Notes: generated from the letters alone by a model not told the origin. 64,000 nt of DNA from an uncultured Roseateles sp. (GCF_945956965.1 NZ_CAMFJS010000019.1:1-64000), one strand, 5' to 3'; positions 8,000 to 18,615 are shown, counted from the stretch's first letter. A program made the numbers and translations.

Positions 8000-9001
8000 T
8001 TAGGCCCAACCGTGAAGTGGGTGCCGATCTAAGCAGCGGCAAATTCTAGCATGAAAATCAGAGGGTAAACCATCTAACCATGAATTTTTATCCGAAGATA
8101 AAGTGCCGCTTTTTCCTGTCTGCTTTGCGGGCAAAGCGCCGGACTTAAATCCGTCGTTAAGCCTTGCAAATACTGCGCTTCCCGATCCGGTCATTCGGCT
8201 ATTGCCAAACTCGGCTTCAAGAATCTGCAGTGCCTGAACAACTTCGGGGCAGTGAGCTTCGGCCGGCTTCTGTAGGTCATTACGACCAAAGCCATTCAAA
8301 AAGCTCGCTATCCCTTGCTCGTTCAACTCAACTGGCTTGGCATTCTGACTTGATGAGCTGCTGCTCTTCTCGTTTTCGTGCTGCGCTTCGTTGTGTGCAG
8401 GAAAGCCCGCTACTATAGCCACAGAATTCGACCTTGCCAAGAGGGGGCTCGAAAAAATTTGCTGTGTGGAGATGCTTTGAGCCGGTTTGAGGACCGCAAA
8501 TGACATCTCTGGCAAATCGATGGGATGCAGGATTTCCCCGATGCCTTCAACGAACGCGTGCCTTCCGCCCAGAAAAAATGGCACGTCGGCGCCCAGGCTC
8601 AAACCCAGTGAAAAAAGTTTTTCCAAGGGCCAGTTGAGGTCCCATAAACGGTTCAGAGCCAGCAAAGTGGAGGCCGCGTCGGACGATCCCCCGCCCATGC
8701 CGGCTCCCGCCGGGATACGTTTTTCAAGATGGATGTCGGCGCCATAGTTGCACCCGCTTTGCGCTTGCAGCGCGCGTGCCGCGCGCAGGCACAGGTCGTC
8801 GGCGGGCAAGACCGCACTGGCGTCGGCCCCGTCGTGCCGGGTCAGCTGCCCATCGCTGCGGCGCTCGAAGTGCAGGGTGTCGGCCCAATCAATCAGGGCG
8901 AAGATCGATTGCAGCAGGTGGTAGCCGTCGGGCCGCTTGCCAACAACGTGCAAAAAGAGATTGAGCTTGGCGGGGGCGGGGACGTCGTAGATCGCGTGCA
9001 T
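8000..9001 (-). CDS. ispE: 4-diphosphocytidyl-2-C-methyl-D-erythritol kinase
   Basis: IspE phosphorylates CDP-methylerythritol in the MEP isoprenoid pathway. The N-terminus (PAPAKLNLFLHVVGKRPDGY), the GHMP ATP loop (IPAGAGMGGGSSDAASTLLA), LGADVPFF and the C-terminal GHMP block MTGSGSAVFA are all intact. At 333 residues it is about 40-50 longer than usual. Two insertions explain this: a Ser/Glu/Asn-rich one near residues 200-228 (with a run of six Ser) and one near 285-312 before the conserved C-terminal LDRHPLHGWA. The DNA of this half is visibly more A/T-rich than neighbouring genes. It ends about 55 bases before tRNA-Gln and follows lolB. Confidence 0.94.
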   Translation of the reverse strand: MHAIYDVPAPAKLNLFLHVVGKRPDGYHLLQSIFALIDWADTLHFERRSDGQLTRHDGADASAVLPADDLCLRAARALQAQSGCNYGADIHLEKRIPAGAGMGGGSSDAASTLLALNRLWDLNWPLEKLFSLGLSLGADVPFFLGGRHAFVEGIGEILHPIDLPEMSFAVLKPAQSISTQQIFSSPLLARSNSVAIVAGFPAHNEAQHENEKSSSSSSQNAKPVELNEQGIASFLNGFGRNDLQKPAEAHCPEVVQALQILEAEFGNSRMTGSGSAVFARLNDGFKSGALPAKQTGKSGTLSSDKNSWLDGLPSDFHARICRCLDRHPLHGWA

Positions 9002-9042
9002 GGGAAACAGGTGAAGGAAAGAGGTGGCGCGGTGCTCAGTGC

Positions 9043-9630
9043 TCAGGGCTCAACGCGGGCGCGCAGCGTGACGATGGGATCACCGGTGTTCGCATTCCGG
9101 CTGGCGCTGATCACGCCTTGCTTGCCTGCGGCATCAAAGCCGCTGAGGTCGATGCGCCAGCCCAGCTGTTCAAAGCCGGCTTGCTCGTGATGCAAGGGCC
9201 GGCTGCTCATTTGCGGCCAGGGGCGACCTTGCAGCCAGTCAAACAAGGCGGCAACGGGAATCACTTCACCCAGCAACTCGCGACTTAATTCATCCAGATC
9301 GGCGAAGCTGCGTTCGCCCTCGGGAGTTTGCAGCTTGACCTCACCGGCGCTCCAGCTGGCGCGTGCCACCAGGCTGCCCAGCGGTGTGCTCAGCGCCAAC
9401 TGCCCGGCGGCGGGGTTGCCGCTGAGTTCAAAGCCCACATTGCCGCCGGTGGGGCGGGCCGTGCTGCTGCTGACCTGAATGCTGAGCCGGCCAGTCAAGT
9501 GCACATCGCCTTCGGCCATGACGAGCACAGGCTTGGCGGGCAAACCGGCGCAGCCGAGCAGTCCGCCGGTCAAACTTGCCGCGATCAGGGCTGCGAGTGC
9601 GGCGCGCGAAAGCTGCTTGACTGGATTCAC
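9043..9630 (-). CDS. lolB: Outer-membrane lipoprotein LolB
   Basis: LolB accepts lipoproteins from LolA and inserts them in the outer membrane. The 195-residue product has a lipoprotein signal with lipobox LLGC (Cys27), then the LolB-type fold with HLTGRLSIQVSSS, QLALSTPLGSLVARASW and a LQGRPWP segment. The start is a GTG at 9630 that overlaps the stop of the upstream TPR gene in a GTGA arrangement. The order TPR protein-lolB-ispE-tRNA-prs is conserved in many betaproteobacteria, which supports the identification since LolB sequences diverge strongly. Confidence 0.9.
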   Translation of the reverse strand: MNPVKQLSRAALAALIAASLTGGLLGCAGLPAKPVLVMAEGDVHLTGRLSIQVSSSTARPTGGNVGFELSGNPAAGQLALSTPLGSLVARASWSAGEVKLQTPEGERSFADLDELSRELLGEVIPVAALFDWLQGRPWPQMSSRPLHHEQAGFEQLGWRIDLSGFDAAGKQGVISASRNANTGDPIVTLRARVEP

Positions 9631-11468
9631 AGCGAAACCTTCAGGCGCTTGAGTGTTTCCAGCAGGGCTTCGTTTTTGGGGTCACGCTTGAGGCCCTCTT
9701 GCCAGATCTGGCGGGCTTCCTCGGGCTGCTCATTGGCCCACAGCACCTCGCCCAGATGGGCGGCGATTTCGGCGTCGGGCCGAGCGGCATAGGACTGGCG
9801 CAGCAGGCGCAAGGCCTCGGCCTTGCGGCCCAGGCGGAATTCGACCCAACCCATGCTGTCGAGGATGAAGGGCTCGGTGGGGACAAAGCTGAGCGCCTTG
9901 GCGATCAACTCGCGCGCTTCTTCTAGGCGGATATTGCGTTCGGCCAACGAGTAACCCAGCGCGTTGTAAGCGTGGAAGTGATCAGCCTTGGTGGCGATGA
10001 CCTTGCGCAGCAGTTGCTCCATCTCCTCAAAGCGGCCCAGCTTCTCGGCCATCATGGACTGCTCGTAAAGCATATCGGCGTCGTCCGGGATGCGCTCATT
10101 GGCCTTGGCCAGCACCTCGTAGGCGGTCTTCCAGTCGTGGGCCTCCCGCAGCAATTGAGATTCGGCCAGCAGCTTGCTGCGCAGCTTCTCGGGGCTGTCT
10201 TCAGGCAGAGTCTGGATGATGGCGCGGGCCTGGCTCATCTTGCCCTGGCGGGCCAGCAAGGAGGCGCGGCGGAACTGCGCTTCCATCATGCGATCGGGAC
10301 TGTCGACCTTGAGTAGCCAGGCCTCCGCGGACTGCAGGTCGCCGCGCATCTCGGCGGCCTGGGCCAGCATCAGCCAGGCTTGCTGGCGGGCTTCGCGCTC
10401 GGCCGCTTCTTGGGCTTGCGCCTGGGTTTCATTGGCGGGCGTGGGGTTCTTGTCCAGCAGGGCCAGATATTCGCCCAAGGCGTTCTCGGCTTCTTGGGGG
10501 TGGCGCAGGTCCAGCTCAAGCGCGCCGAGCCCAAACCAGGCGGTGGAGATCTGCGGGGCGGCCTGGGTCACGGCGCGGAACTCTTTGGCCGCATCGGCCG
10601 CGCGTTGGGCACGCACCAGGGCCTGGCCGTAAGCCAGGCGCAGGGCGTGGTTACTCGGCTGGGCCGTCAAGCGGGCCTTGATCAGGCTTTCCGCCTCGGG
10701 GCGTGTTGTCATCAGCTCCAGCGCCAGTTGCATGGCGTCGTCGGCATCGGGGTACTCGGCGGCCAAACTCTTGCACAAGCTGAAGGCGCGGGCCGTGTCG
10801 CCGGCTGCAATGCTCAGCCGGGCCTGAGTCAGCAGCGCGGCAAGCCGGGTTTCCTTTTGCGCGGCCGCTGATTCCAACACCGGGTCCAGGGCGGCCAAAA
10901 CGCGTTTGGGCTCGGCCGCGCGCTGGAATAGGCGGGGCATGGACATCAGCACACCGCTGCGCTGCTCAGCCGGGCTGAGCGCCAGCAGCGCCCGCAGGGG
11001 CTCGGGCGCTTCATTCGGGCGATTCAATGCGGCCAGCAATTGCAGCGTCATTTGCTGGGCGGCGGTGGACTTGGGCAGGGTGTCGCGCCAGGCCTTGGCG
11101 GCTTGCAGGGCCTGATCACCGGCGCGGGCTTGCAGGGCGATGCTGACCACGCGGCTGAACAACTCCTCGTCGCTGGTGCGCCGGGCGGCGTCCAGCAGCA
11201 CCTGGTAGGCCACGCCGGGCTGGCCGCTGCGCAACTCAAGCTCGCCCACCAAGAGCTGGTAGAACAGTGGCGCGTCCAGTTCTGAATTGAGAGGGGCCGA
11301 GGCGGCTTCGCTTGCAGCAGCTGGCTTGGGGTCGGCCGGCTTGGCCTGTGCGGCCGGGGCTGCCCATGCAGCCAAGCTCGTCAAAGACATGAGGCCGGCG
11401 CTCAACAAAGCCAGGCTGGCTTTGCGGGGGAAGGAAGAAAGACCGCCTGGGCGGCAATACTCGGGCAT
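9627..11468 (-). CDS. Exported tetratricopeptide-repeat protein
   Basis: A 613-residue protein with a signal-peptide-like N-terminus (ALLSAGLMSLTSLAAWAAPA), an Ala/Pro-rich linker, and many TPR-like helical pairs over the rest. The clearest repeats are in the C-terminal third (HAYNALGYSLAERNIRLEEA, FILDSMGWVEFRLGRKAEAL, IAAHLGEVLWANEQPEEARQ). TPRs are protein-interaction scaffolds and the partner is unknown. Its position directly upstream of lolB with a 4-base overlap suggests an envelope role. It is divergent from mutM, with about 86 bases between the starts. Confidence 0.85.
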   Translation of the reverse strand: MPEYCRPGGLSSFPRKASLALLSAGLMSLTSLAAWAAPAAQAKPADPKPAAASEAASAPLNSELDAPLFYQLLVGELELRSGQPGVAYQVLLDAARRTSDEELFSRVVSIALQARAGDQALQAAKAWRDTLPKSTAAQQMTLQLLAALNRPNEAPEPLRALLALSPAEQRSGVLMSMPRLFQRAAEPKRVLAALDPVLESAAAQKETRLAALLTQARLSIAAGDTARAFSLCKSLAAEYPDADDAMQLALELMTTRPEAESLIKARLTAQPSNHALRLAYGQALVRAQRAADAAKEFRAVTQAAPQISTAWFGLGALELDLRHPQEAENALGEYLALLDKNPTPANETQAQAQEAAEREARQQAWLMLAQAAEMRGDLQSAEAWLLKVDSPDRMMEAQFRRASLLARQGKMSQARAIIQTLPEDSPEKLRSKLLAESQLLREAHDWKTAYEVLAKANERIPDDADMLYEQSMMAEKLGRFEEMEQLLRKVIATKADHFHAYNALGYSLAERNIRLEEARELIAKALSFVPTEPFILDSMGWVEFRLGRKAEALRLLRQSYAARPDAEIAAHLGEVLWANEQPEEARQIWQEGLKRDPKNEALLETLKRLKVSL

Positions 11469-11554
11469 GAAAGCTCCTGCGTGAACGATGCTGCGGGGCG
11501 ATGACTGGGCAAGGACTCGCTTTGCCCCGCATTCTGCCCCGATATGATGGCCGC

Positions 11555-12394
11555 ATGCCCGAGCTCCCCGAAGTCGAAGTCACCCGCCGCAGCTTTGCGC
11601 AAGCCATTGAAGGCGCCACGGTCACCCGCGTGGCTCTGGGTAAACCTCTGCGCTGGCCGCTGGGCTTGGAGGCCGACAGCCTGGTGGGCGGTCGCGTTGG
11701 CGCTGTGACCCGCCGAGGTAAATATTTGTGGCTGCCGATTTCCGCGCCGGTGGCGCAGGGCGGTTTGCTGCTGCATCTGGGCATGTCGGGTTCGCTGGCC
11801 TTCAGCGCCGCGCCGCAAAGTACGCCAAATGCGCCCGGCCCGCACGACCATTTCGACCTCTACACCGACCGCGGCCTGCTGCGTCTCAATGACCCGCGTC
11901 GCTTTGGCGCGGTGGTCTGGTCGCCTGCTTTTGATCAGCCGCCTGCCGCCAAGCTGCTGGCCGGCCTGGGGCTTGAGCCTTTTGATCCGCGCTTCACCGG
12001 TGAATACTTGCGTGCGGGCTTGAGCGGGCGCCGGGTGGCGGTGAAGTCGGCCCTGTTGGCGGGCGATATCGTTGTGGGCGCCGGCAATATCTACGCCTGT
12101 GAATCCCTGTTTCTGGCCGGCATTGACCCCCGCTTAGCCGCTTCCAAAGTCAGCCGCCCCCGGGCCGAGCGCCTGGCTCAGGCCGTGCGCGGCGTGCTGG
12201 CCCAGGCGCTGGAAGCCGGCGGCACCACCTTGCGTGATTTCAAAGATGCCCACGGCGTGGCTGGCAGTTTTCAGATGCAGGCCAGCGTCTATGGCCGCGA
12301 AGGCCTGCCCTGCTTGCGCTGCGACACCCCGGTGCGCCGCATCGTGCAGGGCCAGCGCTCCACCTTTTTCTGCCCCAAATGCCAAAAGAAGTAG
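11555..12394 (+). CDS. mutM: Formamidopyrimidine-DNA glycosylase (Fpg)
   Basis: MutM excises 8-oxoguanine and other oxidised purines from DNA. The mature N-terminus [12 protein letters not shown] supplies the catalytic Pro and Glu. [13 protein letters not shown], the helix-two-turn-helix region [18 protein letters not shown] and the C-terminal zinc finger (CLRC...CPKC with FCPKCQKK at the end) are all present. The product has 279 residues. I chose the ATG at 11555 because cleavage of its Met exposes the required Pro. It overlaps mutY by 16 bases, so the two enzymes of the 8-oxoG repair system are co-expressed. Confidence 0.97.
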   Translation: MPELPEVEVTRRSFAQAIEGATVTRVALGKPLRWPLGLEADSLVGGRVGAVTRRGKYLWLPISAPVAQGGLLLHLGMSGSLAFSAAPQSTPNAPGPHDHFDLYTDRGLLRLNDPRRFGAVVWSPAFDQPPAAKLLAGLGLEPFDPRFTGEYLRAGLSGRRVAVKSALLAGDIVVGAGNIYACESLFLAGIDPRLAASKVSRPRAERLAQAVRGVLAQALEAGGTTLRDFKDAHGVAGSFQMQASVYGREGLPCLRCDTPVRRIVQGQRSTFFCPKCQKK

Positions 12395-13410
12395 TCGATT
12401 TTTTCGCGCCCCGCCTGGTGGCCTGGCAGCGCAGCCACGGCCGCAATAGCTTGCCTTGGCAGAACACGCGCGACCCTTACCGCGTCTGGCTGTCCGAGAT
12501 CATGTTGCAGCAGACCCAGGTGACGACGGTGCTGGGCTACTACCAGCGCTTTCTGGCGCGTTTCCCTACGGTGCTCGATCTTGGCGCCGCCACGCTGGAC
12601 GAGGTCTTGGCGCTGTGGGCGGGCCTGGGTTATTACAGCCGGGCGCGCAATCTGCACGCTTGCGCGCAAGCCGTGGCCAGCCAGCATGGCGGGGCTTTCC
12701 CGGGCTCGGCGGCGGCCCTGCAGGAATTGCCCGGCATTGGCCGTTCCACCGCAGCAGCCATTGCGGCCTTTTGCTTTGGCGAGCGGGTCGCGATTCTGGA
12801 TGGCAATGTCAAACGCGTGCTGACGCGCCTGCTGGCTTTCGAGGGCGATATGGCCAGCGCGGCGGAAGAGAAAAAGCTCTGGCTGCTGGCCACCGAGCTG
12901 CTGCCTGCGCAGGCCGATCAGATGACGGCCTACACCCAGGGCTTGATGGATTTGGGCTCAGGTGTTTGCACGGCACGCGCGCCGCAATGCCTGCTGTGCC
13001 CGGTGCATGAACTGTGTGCTGGCCGCGCACAAGGCGAGCCGACGCGCTTCCCAATCAAAACCAAGAAATTGAAGCGCAGCCGGCGCGAGAACTGGTGGCT
13101 GTGGCTGGAGCATGAGGGTCAGGTCTTGCTGAGCCAGCGCCCGGCCACTGGCGTGTGGGCAGGGCTGTGGAGCCTGCCCATGTTCGAGGACGAGGCGGCG
13201 CTGCGCCAAGCGGCCAGCGCGCTGGCCACGCCGCTGGAGCCCATGCCTGGCATCAAGCATGTGCTGACGCATTTCGATTGGACCTTGCATACCCAGCGGG
13301 CCGAATTGCGCAGCCGGCCGGATGCCAGTCAATTCGATGGAGAATGGGTGGCTCGTGAGCGCCTGGCCGACTACGCCTTGCCGGCGCCGCTGAAGAAATT
13401 AATCGGCTGA
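12379..13410 (+). CDS. mutY: A/G-specific adenine DNA glycosylase
   Basis: MutY removes adenine mispaired with 8-oxoguanine. The 343-residue protein has the HhH-GPD core: [12 protein letters not shown] with the catalytic Glu, the hairpin [15 protein letters not shown], and [14 protein letters not shown] with the catalytic Asp. The 4Fe-4S cluster loop is C-x6-C-x2-C-x5-C ([18 protein letters not shown]). The C-terminal NUDIX-like recognition domain begins around [18 protein letters not shown]. Its ATG lies inside the end of mutM, in another frame, giving translational coupling. Confidence 0.97.
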   Translation: MPKEVVDFFAPRLVAWQRSHGRNSLPWQNTRDPYRVWLSEIMLQQTQVTTVLGYYQRFLARFPTVLDLGAATLDEVLALWAGLGYYSRARNLHACAQAVASQHGGAFPGSAAALQELPGIGRSTAAAIAAFCFGERVAILDGNVKRVLTRLLAFEGDMASAAEEKKLWLLATELLPAQADQMTAYTQGLMDLGSGVCTARAPQCLLCPVHELCAGRAQGEPTRFPIKTKKLKRSRRENWWLWLEHEGQVLLSQRPATGVWAGLWSLPMFEDEAALRQAASALATPLEPMPGIKHVLTHFDWTLHTQRAELRSRPDASQFDGEWVARERLADYALPAPLKKLIG

Positions 13411-13447
13411 ACCTTGCTCAGCACCGCGATGAACACATGGGGCTTTG

Positions 13448-13750
13448 ATGAACAGCGCTGTTAAAACCACGATCGAATCGGCTTTGGTCGCCTTGTTTGC
13501 TGCTGGCTGCTGCCTGTGGTTTTTGGTCTCGGCCGCCAATATGGACGAGCCACCGGCGGCGCGCATCGTCTTGCTGGCTCTGGGTCTGGCGATTTGCTTG
13601 GCGGCGCATTGGGCCTTCATGGCCATGGTGCTCAAGCGCAGCGGCCGCTCGCTGCTTTTGTGGTTGCCTTTGGTGGTGATCTTTGTGCCTGTTGGCAGCG
13701 CGGTGCTGCTGGCAATGATGTCTGCCGAGGATAAGGCTCAGCAGGCATAA
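13448..13750 (+). CDS. Small predicted membrane protein, function unknown
   Basis: A 100-residue product with three hydrophobic segments (about residues 12-30, 40-62 and 70-90) and no motif I recognise. The start is the ATG at 13448; a TTG precedes it directly. It lies 37 bases after mutY in the same direction and may be co-transcribed, and it converges on rapZ. The codon usage (strong G/C third positions) is consistent with a real gene. Confidence 0.65.
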   Translation: MNSAVKTTIESALVALFAAGCCLWFLVSAANMDEPPAARIVLLALGLAICLAAHWAFMAMVLKRSGRSLLLWLPLVVIFVPVGSAVLLAMMSAEDKAQQA

Positions 13751-13797
13751 CGCTTAAAGCCCTTGCGCGCTCGCGCTTGGGCAGTCAGTCACTGCGC

Positions 13798-14754
13798 TCA
13801 GCGCGCATCCAACTCCCGGTGGCGTTTGAGCACCTGGCCATGGCTGGCGAATTTGCGCGCCAGCGCTTCGACCAAAAACACTGAGCGATGCTGACCCCCG
13901 GTGCAGCCAATCGCCACCGTCAAATAACTGCGCTGATCAGCGGCATAGCTGGGCAGCCAGGTGGCCAGGAAGCCAGAGATCTGGCCCATCATCAAATCCA
14001 CCTCGGGTTGGGCGGCTAGATAGTCAGCCACCGGCGCGTCGCGCCCGGTCAGCGGCCGTAACTCGCGGTCGTAATAAGGGTTGGGCAGCACGCGCACATC
14101 AAACACCAGGTCAGCGTCGCTGGGCACGCCATGCTTGAAGGCGAATGACTGGAACACCAGGGTCAGCGTGGTGCCGTCCACCACCACCAGATCGCGCACC
14201 CAGGCGCGCAGCTGGGCTGGGCGCAGCTGAGAGGTGTCCAGCACCGTGGATTCCACCCGCAGGGCGCTGAGCAATTCGCGCTCCAGCGTGATGGCGTCCA
14301 GCAGGGCGCGATGCTGATCCTCGCCCTCGATCTGTAGCTGCTGACTCAGTTCTTGGCCCAGGTCTTGGCGCAGTGGGTGCGGGCGGCGCGTCTCGGAGAA
14401 GCGCCGCATCAAGGCCTCGGTATTGGCATCCAAAAAGATCGAGCGCACCGGCACGCCCTCAGTGCGCAGCTTTTTGATCAGTGGCAGCAGCAGAGGCAGG
14501 GAGCCGACGCTGCGCACATCCACGGCAATCGCGACATGGCGTTTGCCGCGCAGCTTCTCCAGATTCAGGAACTCCAGCAGCAGCTCGGCCGGCAGGTTGT
14601 CGACACAGAAAAAGCCGGCGTCTTCCAGCGCATGCATCACCACCGACTTGCCGCCACCCGACATGCCGGTGACCAGCACCACATCGCTGTGTACCGGCGT
14701 GTCTGCGGTCGGTGATGGGGCCGGTGTCGTGGCCTCGTTCTCGGGGCTGCTCAT
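13798..14754 (-). CDS. rapZ: RNase adapter protein / nucleotide-binding protein RapZ
   Basis: A member of the RapZ/YvcJ P-loop family. In enterobacteria RapZ binds the sRNA GlmZ and regulates glucosamine-6-phosphate synthase; in other lineages the role is less clear. The Walker A is GMSGGGKS near residue 30, followed by [13 protein letters not shown] and the C-terminal domain block [20 protein letters not shown], then [15 protein letters not shown]. Length is 318 residues. An N-terminal Pro/Thr/Ser-rich extension of about 20 residues precedes the fold. The ATG overlaps the recN stop by 4 bases. Confidence 0.92.
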   Translation of the reverse strand: MSSPENEATTPAPSPTADTPVHSDVVLVTGMSGGGKSVVMHALEDAGFFCVDNLPAELLLEFLNLEKLRGKRHVAIAVDVRSVGSLPLLLPLIKKLRTEGVPVRSIFLDANTEALMRRFSETRRPHPLRQDLGQELSQQLQIEGEDQHRALLDAITLERELLSALRVESTVLDTSQLRPAQLRAWVRDLVVVDGTTLTLVFQSFAFKHGVPSDADLVFDVRVLPNPYYDRELRPLTGRDAPVADYLAAQPEVDLMMGQISGFLATWLPSYAADQRSYLTVAIGCTGGQHRSVFLVEALARKFASHGQVLKRHRELDAR

Positions 14755-16445
14755 GACTTGGCTTTCTTGGGTTTGGCGCCGGCCGTGGGCAGGCCGGAGA
14801 GGTCCAGCATTTCCTGGGCATGTGCCAGGCTGGTGGAAGACAGTCGCTCGCCACCGAGCATGCGGGCGATTTCGGCCGTGCGGGCTTCACCGCTGACCGG
14901 CCGCACCTCGCTGCAGGTCTGCCCGCCGTGCAGGCTCTTGGCTACCACCAGATGCTGGTCGGCACAGGCAGCCACTTGCGGCAAGTGAGTCACCGCCAAA
15001 ACCTGGCGCTCGCGCCCCAGCTGTTTCATCAGGCGGCCCACGGTCTCTGCCACCGCGCCGCCGACACCGGCATCAATTTCGTCAAAAATCAGCGTGCCCA
15101 CGCCGGCTTGGCTCTGCTGGCTGGCTGTTACGGCGATGGCCAGGGCGATGCGCGAGAGCTCGCCGCCCGAGGCCACTTTGGCCAGCGGCCGCGCCGCGCT
15201 GCCGGCGTGGCCGGCCACCAGAAATTCGGTCGACTCCAGGCCAAAGCTTTGCGGCTGATCCTGGCTCAGCAATTGAATCTCGAACACGCCGCCAGTCATG
15301 CCCAGCTGTTGCATGGCTTGGGTGACGGCGGCGGCCAGCTTGGGCGCGGCGGCGCGGCGCGCGGCCGACACTTTCTTGGCCTCAATGCTGAACTGCTGCT
15401 TCGCGGCGGCCAGCTGCTTTTCCAGGGATTCCAGATCGCTGGCGGCGTCCAGCGCTTGCAACTCGCCGCGCCACTGGGCGTGCAAGGCAGCCAGCTCTTG
15501 CGGCGGGCGGCGGTAGCGGCGTGCCAGAGTCAGCCAGGCGGAAACGCGTTCGTCCAGCTCCTGCATGCGGCCGGGCTCCAGCTCGGTACTGTGCAAATAG
15601 GCGCTGAGCGTATGGCTGGCGTCTTGCATCTGCGTTTGCGCGCCGCGCAGGGCTTCGACGGCAGGCAGCAGGCTGGCATCAAAGTCCAGCACTTTTTCCA
15701 GCTGATCGAGTGCGGTGCTGAGCATGCTCTCGGCGCTGGGTTCGGCTTCGCTGAGCTCGTTCAGCGCGCCGCGTGCGGCGTCCATCAAGGACTGTGCGTG
15801 TGAGAGCTTTTGATGCTCGGCGTTGAGCTCATCCCATTCGTCGGCGCCAGGCGCCAAGCGGTCAATCTCGCCGATCTGCCAGGCCAGGCGCTCGCGCTCG
15901 CGCAGCAAATCGGCTTGGTCGGACTGGGCGTGGGTCAGCGCATCGCTGGCTTGCTTGAAGGCGGCGAAGGCGGCCGTCAACGCTGCCAGGTCGAGGCCGG
16001 CGTAATCATCCAGCAGGGCGCGCACGGCGGCCGGGCGGGTCAGGCCTTGCCAGGCATGTTGGCCGTGAATGTCCAGCAGGCTGTCGGCCAGCTCGCGCAG
16101 CTGAGTGACGGTGGCGGGGCTGCCGTTGATCCAGGCGCGGCTCTTGCCTTGGGCGTCGATGACGCGGCGCAGCAGCAGCGTGCCGGATTCATGCTCGAAG
16201 CCGGCCTCATCCAGCCAGCTGCTGAGGTGGGCGGGGCGGTCGAATTCGGCCGTGATGTCGGCCCGGGCAGCGCCCTCGCGCACCACACCGGCGTCGCCGC
16301 GGCTGCCCAGGGCCAGTTGCAGGGCGTCGATCAGAATCGACTTGCCCGCGCCGGTTTCACCGGTCAGCACGGAAAAGCCGTTAGCGAAATCCAGCTCCAG
16401 TTCGGGAACGATGACGAAATCCCGCAGGCTCATGCGCCTCAACAT
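14751..16445 (-). CDS. recN: DNA repair protein RecN
   Basis: RecN is an SMC-like ATPase that helps double-strand break repair. The 564-residue protein starts [20 protein letters not shown] and has the Walker A GETGAGKS, a central coiled coil (about residues 165-365), the ABC signature [17 protein letters not shown] and the Walker [13 protein letters not shown]. It overlaps rapZ by 4 bases and follows nadK by 42 bases, giving a nadK-recN-rapZ unit. No LexA-type operator was identified by eye upstream. Confidence 0.96.
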   Translation of the reverse strand: MLRRMSLRDFVIVPELELDFANGFSVLTGETGAGKSILIDALQLALGSRGDAGVVREGAARADITAEFDRPAHLSSWLDEAGFEHESGTLLLRRVIDAQGKSRAWINGSPATVTQLRELADSLLDIHGQHAWQGLTRPAAVRALLDDYAGLDLAALTAAFAAFKQASDALTHAQSDQADLLRERERLAWQIGEIDRLAPGADEWDELNAEHQKLSHAQSLMDAARGALNELSEAEPSAESMLSTALDQLEKVLDFDASLLPAVEALRGAQTQMQDASHTLSAYLHSTELEPGRMQELDERVSAWLTLARRYRRPPQELAALHAQWRGELQALDAASDLESLEKQLAAAKQQFSIEAKKVSAARRAAAPKLAAAVTQAMQQLGMTGGVFEIQLLSQDQPQSFGLESTEFLVAGHAGSAARPLAKVASGGELSRIALAIAVTASQQSQAGVGTLIFDEIDAGVGGAVAETVGRLMKQLGRERQVLAVTHLPQVAACADQHLVVAKSLHGGQTCSEVRPVSGEARTAEIARMLGGERLSSTSLAHAQEMLDLSGLPTAGAKPKKAKS

Positions 16446-16487
16446 AGTTGCATCCTCAGCAGCGGCAAAGAACAGGCTGCAGTCATT

Positions 16488-17363
16488 TCAACTCACTCCC
16501 TCATACCAGCGCAGCTTGCGGCGCAGCGTGGCGTAATAACTCCAGCCCTTGGGGTGCAAAAAACAAACCTGATGGGTCGAGCGGCGCACGGTGATGCGGT
16601 CGCCGTGCAGCAGGCTGGCCAGGCTTTGCATATCGAAATTCACGCTGGCGTCGCGGCCGGCCACGATTTCCATGCGCACCTCACCGGTGTCCGGCAAAAC
16701 GATGGGCCGGTTCGACAAGGTGTGCGAGGCGATGGGCACCAGCAGCCAGCCCGCGATGGAGGGGTGCAGGATGGGCCCGCCGGCGGACAGTGCATAGGCG
16801 GTGCTGCCGGTGGGCGAGGCGACGATGATGCCGTCCGCCCGCATATTGGCCACGAACTCATCGCCCACATCAACGCGCAACTCCACCATGCTGGCGGTGG
16901 CGCCGCGGCTCACCACCACATCGTTGAGCGCAAAGCCTTCAAAAATGCTGCGCTCGTCGCGCCAGACGGCGCCTTCGAGCATGGGGCGCTTCTCGGTTTC
17001 GAAGTCACCCGCCAAGATGGGCGTTAGCGCCTCTTGGTAATGTTCGATGGAAATATCGGTGATGAAGCCCAGCCGGCCCTGGTTGATGCCCACCAGCGGC
17101 ACGCCGTAGCGGGCCATCTCGCGGGCAAAGCCCAGCATGGTGCCGTCGCCGCCGACGACGATGGCCAGATCGCATTGCTGGCCCAGCTCCTCGTTCGACT
17201 TGGCGTCGAAGCTGGTGATGCCGGTGTTCAGGGCGGTGTCGCGTTCAAGCGAAACGTCCAGGCCTTGCCTCATCACAAAGTCGGCAATTTCCTCAAGAAT
17301 TGGGCGGATACCCCGGGCTTGATGTTTGCCCACAATTGCCACATGTTGGAACGGTTTGGCCAT
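16488..17363 (-). CDS. nadK: NAD kinase
   Basis: NadK phosphorylates NAD to NADP. The family motifs are the GGDG block [13 protein letters not shown], the NE/D block and the Gly-rich [13 protein letters not shown] region. The product has 291 residues from the ATG at 17363; the open frame extends upstream but the family N-terminus ([15 protein letters not shown]) begins here. It is divergent from hrcA with about 90 bases between starts. The nadK/hrcA divergent pair is conserved in betaproteobacteria. Confidence 0.95.
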   Translation of the reverse strand: MAKPFQHVAIVGKHQARGIRPILEEIADFVMRQGLDVSLERDTALNTGITSFDAKSNEELGQQCDLAIVVGGDGTMLGFAREMARYGVPLVGINQGRLGFITDISIEHYQEALTPILAGDFETEKRPMLEGAVWRDERSIFEGFALNDVVVSRGATASMVELRVDVGDEFVANMRADGIIVASPTGSTAYALSAGGPILHPSIAGWLLVPIASHTLSNRPIVLPDTGEVRMEIVAGRDASVNFDMQSLASLLHGDRITVRRSTHQVCFLHPKGWSYYATLRRKLRWYEGVS

Positions 17364-17453
17364 GGCGAGAATTACACCACAGGCCCTTGTTGTTTCATGG
17401 AGAGTTCCGGCCTGCTCGCCATCGGCGTGCACGCCTTTCCTTACAATGCACTT

Positions 17454-18473
17454 ATGCTCGACGAGCGATCCAAATCTCTGCTGAAAACCTTGGTTGAACG
17501 TTATATCGCTGACGGTCAGCCCGTGGGTTCGCGCACGCTGTCCAAAGCCTCCGGCCTGGAGTTGAGCCCGGCCACCATCCGCAATGTGATGGCCGACCTT
17601 GAAGACTTAGGCCTGATTGCCAGCCCGCACACCAGTGCCGGCCGCATCCCCACTTCGCGCGGCTATCGCCTGTTTGTCGACACCATGTTGACCACGCAGA
17701 CCGCGCTGCTGGGGGCTGATGCCCGGCCGATTGAGCCGCATCTGGCACCCGATCAACCGCAGCGCGTCATCGCCAATGCGGCGACGCTGCTGTCCAATCT
17801 GTCGAATTTTGTTGGCGTGGTGACGGCACCGCGCAAGCCCAGCGTCTTCCACCACATCGAATTCCTGCGCCTGGGCGAGCGGCGGGTCTTGGTGATCATG
17901 GTTTCGCCGGACGGCGATGTGCAGAACCGGGTCATCTTCACCGCGCAAGACCTGAGCCAGTCCGAGTTGGCCGAGGCCAGCAACCGCCTGAACAGCGGTT
18001 ATGCGGGTTTGAGCCTGGAAGGTGTGCGGGAGCGTTTGAAGTCTGAAGTGGACGCCCTGCGCGGTGAAATCGCCGCCTTGATGAGCGCAGCCGTGCAAGC
18101 CGGCACCGACGCCATGGCCGAGGAACAAGAGCGCGTGGTCATTGCCGGCGAGCGCAATTTGCTCACCGTGCAAGACTTCGGCAACGATATGGGCAGCTTG
18201 CGGCGCCTGTTCGATATGTTCGAGCAAAAGACGCAGCTGATGCGCTTGCTCGATGTGTCCAGCCGCGCCGAGGGCGTGCGCATCTACATCGGTGGCGAGA
18301 GCCAGGTCGTGCCATTTGAAGAGTTGTCCATCGTCTCGGCGCCGTATGAGATTGACGGCCACATCGTGGGCACCCTGGGCGTGATTGGCCCGACCCGGAT
18401 GGCGTATGACCGCATGATCCAGATTGTCGACATCACCTCGCGCATGATGAGCCAGGCGCTGTCACAGAAATAG
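17454..18473 (+). CDS. hrcA: Heat-inducible transcription repressor HrcA
   Basis: HrcA represses chaperone genes by binding CIRCE operators, using GroE as a folding partner. The winged-helix N-terminus ([20 protein letters not shown], then [40 protein letters not shown]) is diagnostic. Length is 339 residues from the ATG at 17454; a much longer open frame upstream runs antisense to nadK and was rejected. I saw no CIRCE (TTAGCACTC-N9-GAGTGCTAA) upstream, so it does not appear to be autoregulated through that site within the window. Confidence 0.95.
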   Translation: MLDERSKSLLKTLVERYIADGQPVGSRTLSKASGLELSPATIRNVMADLEDLGLIASPHTSAGRIPTSRGYRLFVDTMLTTQTALLGADARPIEPHLAPDQPQRVIANAATLLSNLSNFVGVVTAPRKPSVFHHIEFLRLGERRVLVIMVSPDGDVQNRVIFTAQDLSQSELAEASNRLNSGYAGLSLEGVRERLKSEVDALRGEIAALMSAAVQAGTDAMAEEQERVVIAGERNLLTVQDFGNDMGSLRRLFDMFEQKTQLMRLLDVSSRAEGVRIYIGGESQVVPFEELSIVSAPYEIDGHIVGTLGVIGPTRMAYDRMIQIVDITSRMMSQALSQK

Positions 18474-18537
18474 CCCGGCGCCGGGCCTATACAATCCGCG
18501 CCTTCCGGTGCAATGCCGGAGTGCATTTCCCTCTCGG

Positions 18538-18615
18538 GGGCCGCTAGCTCATGATGGTTAGAGCAGCAGACTCATAATCTGTTGGTGCCGTGTTCGACTC
18601 ACGGGCGGCCTACCA
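18538..18615 (+). tRNA. tRNA-Met (anticodon CAT)
   Basis: A cloverleaf of 78 bases with encoded CCA: acceptor GGGCCGC/GCGGCCT (first pair G-T), U8-A9, D-arm GCTC...GAGC, anticodon arm CAGACTCATAATCTG with anticodon CAT, and T-arm CGTGTTCGACTCACG. The mispaired-looking first base pair is G-T rather than the unpaired C-A of an initiator, and the anticodon stem lacks the three G-C pairs of initiator tRNA, so this is the elongator. A TATACAAT box lies about 45 bases upstream. Confidence 0.93.

Noticed and set aside
13751-13797. A terminator between the small membrane gene and rapZ
   Set aside because: Only weak GC-rich self-complementarity (GCGCGCTCGCGC type) and no T-run are present.
17034-17453. 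Upstream extension of the hrcA frame by 140 codons
   Set aside because: It is antisense to nadK and shows no HrcA-type sequence; the conserved HrcA N-terminus begins at 17454.
17364-17453. CIRCE operator between nadK and hrcA
   Set aside because: I looked for TTAGCACTC-N9-GAGTGCTAA and found no convincing match.
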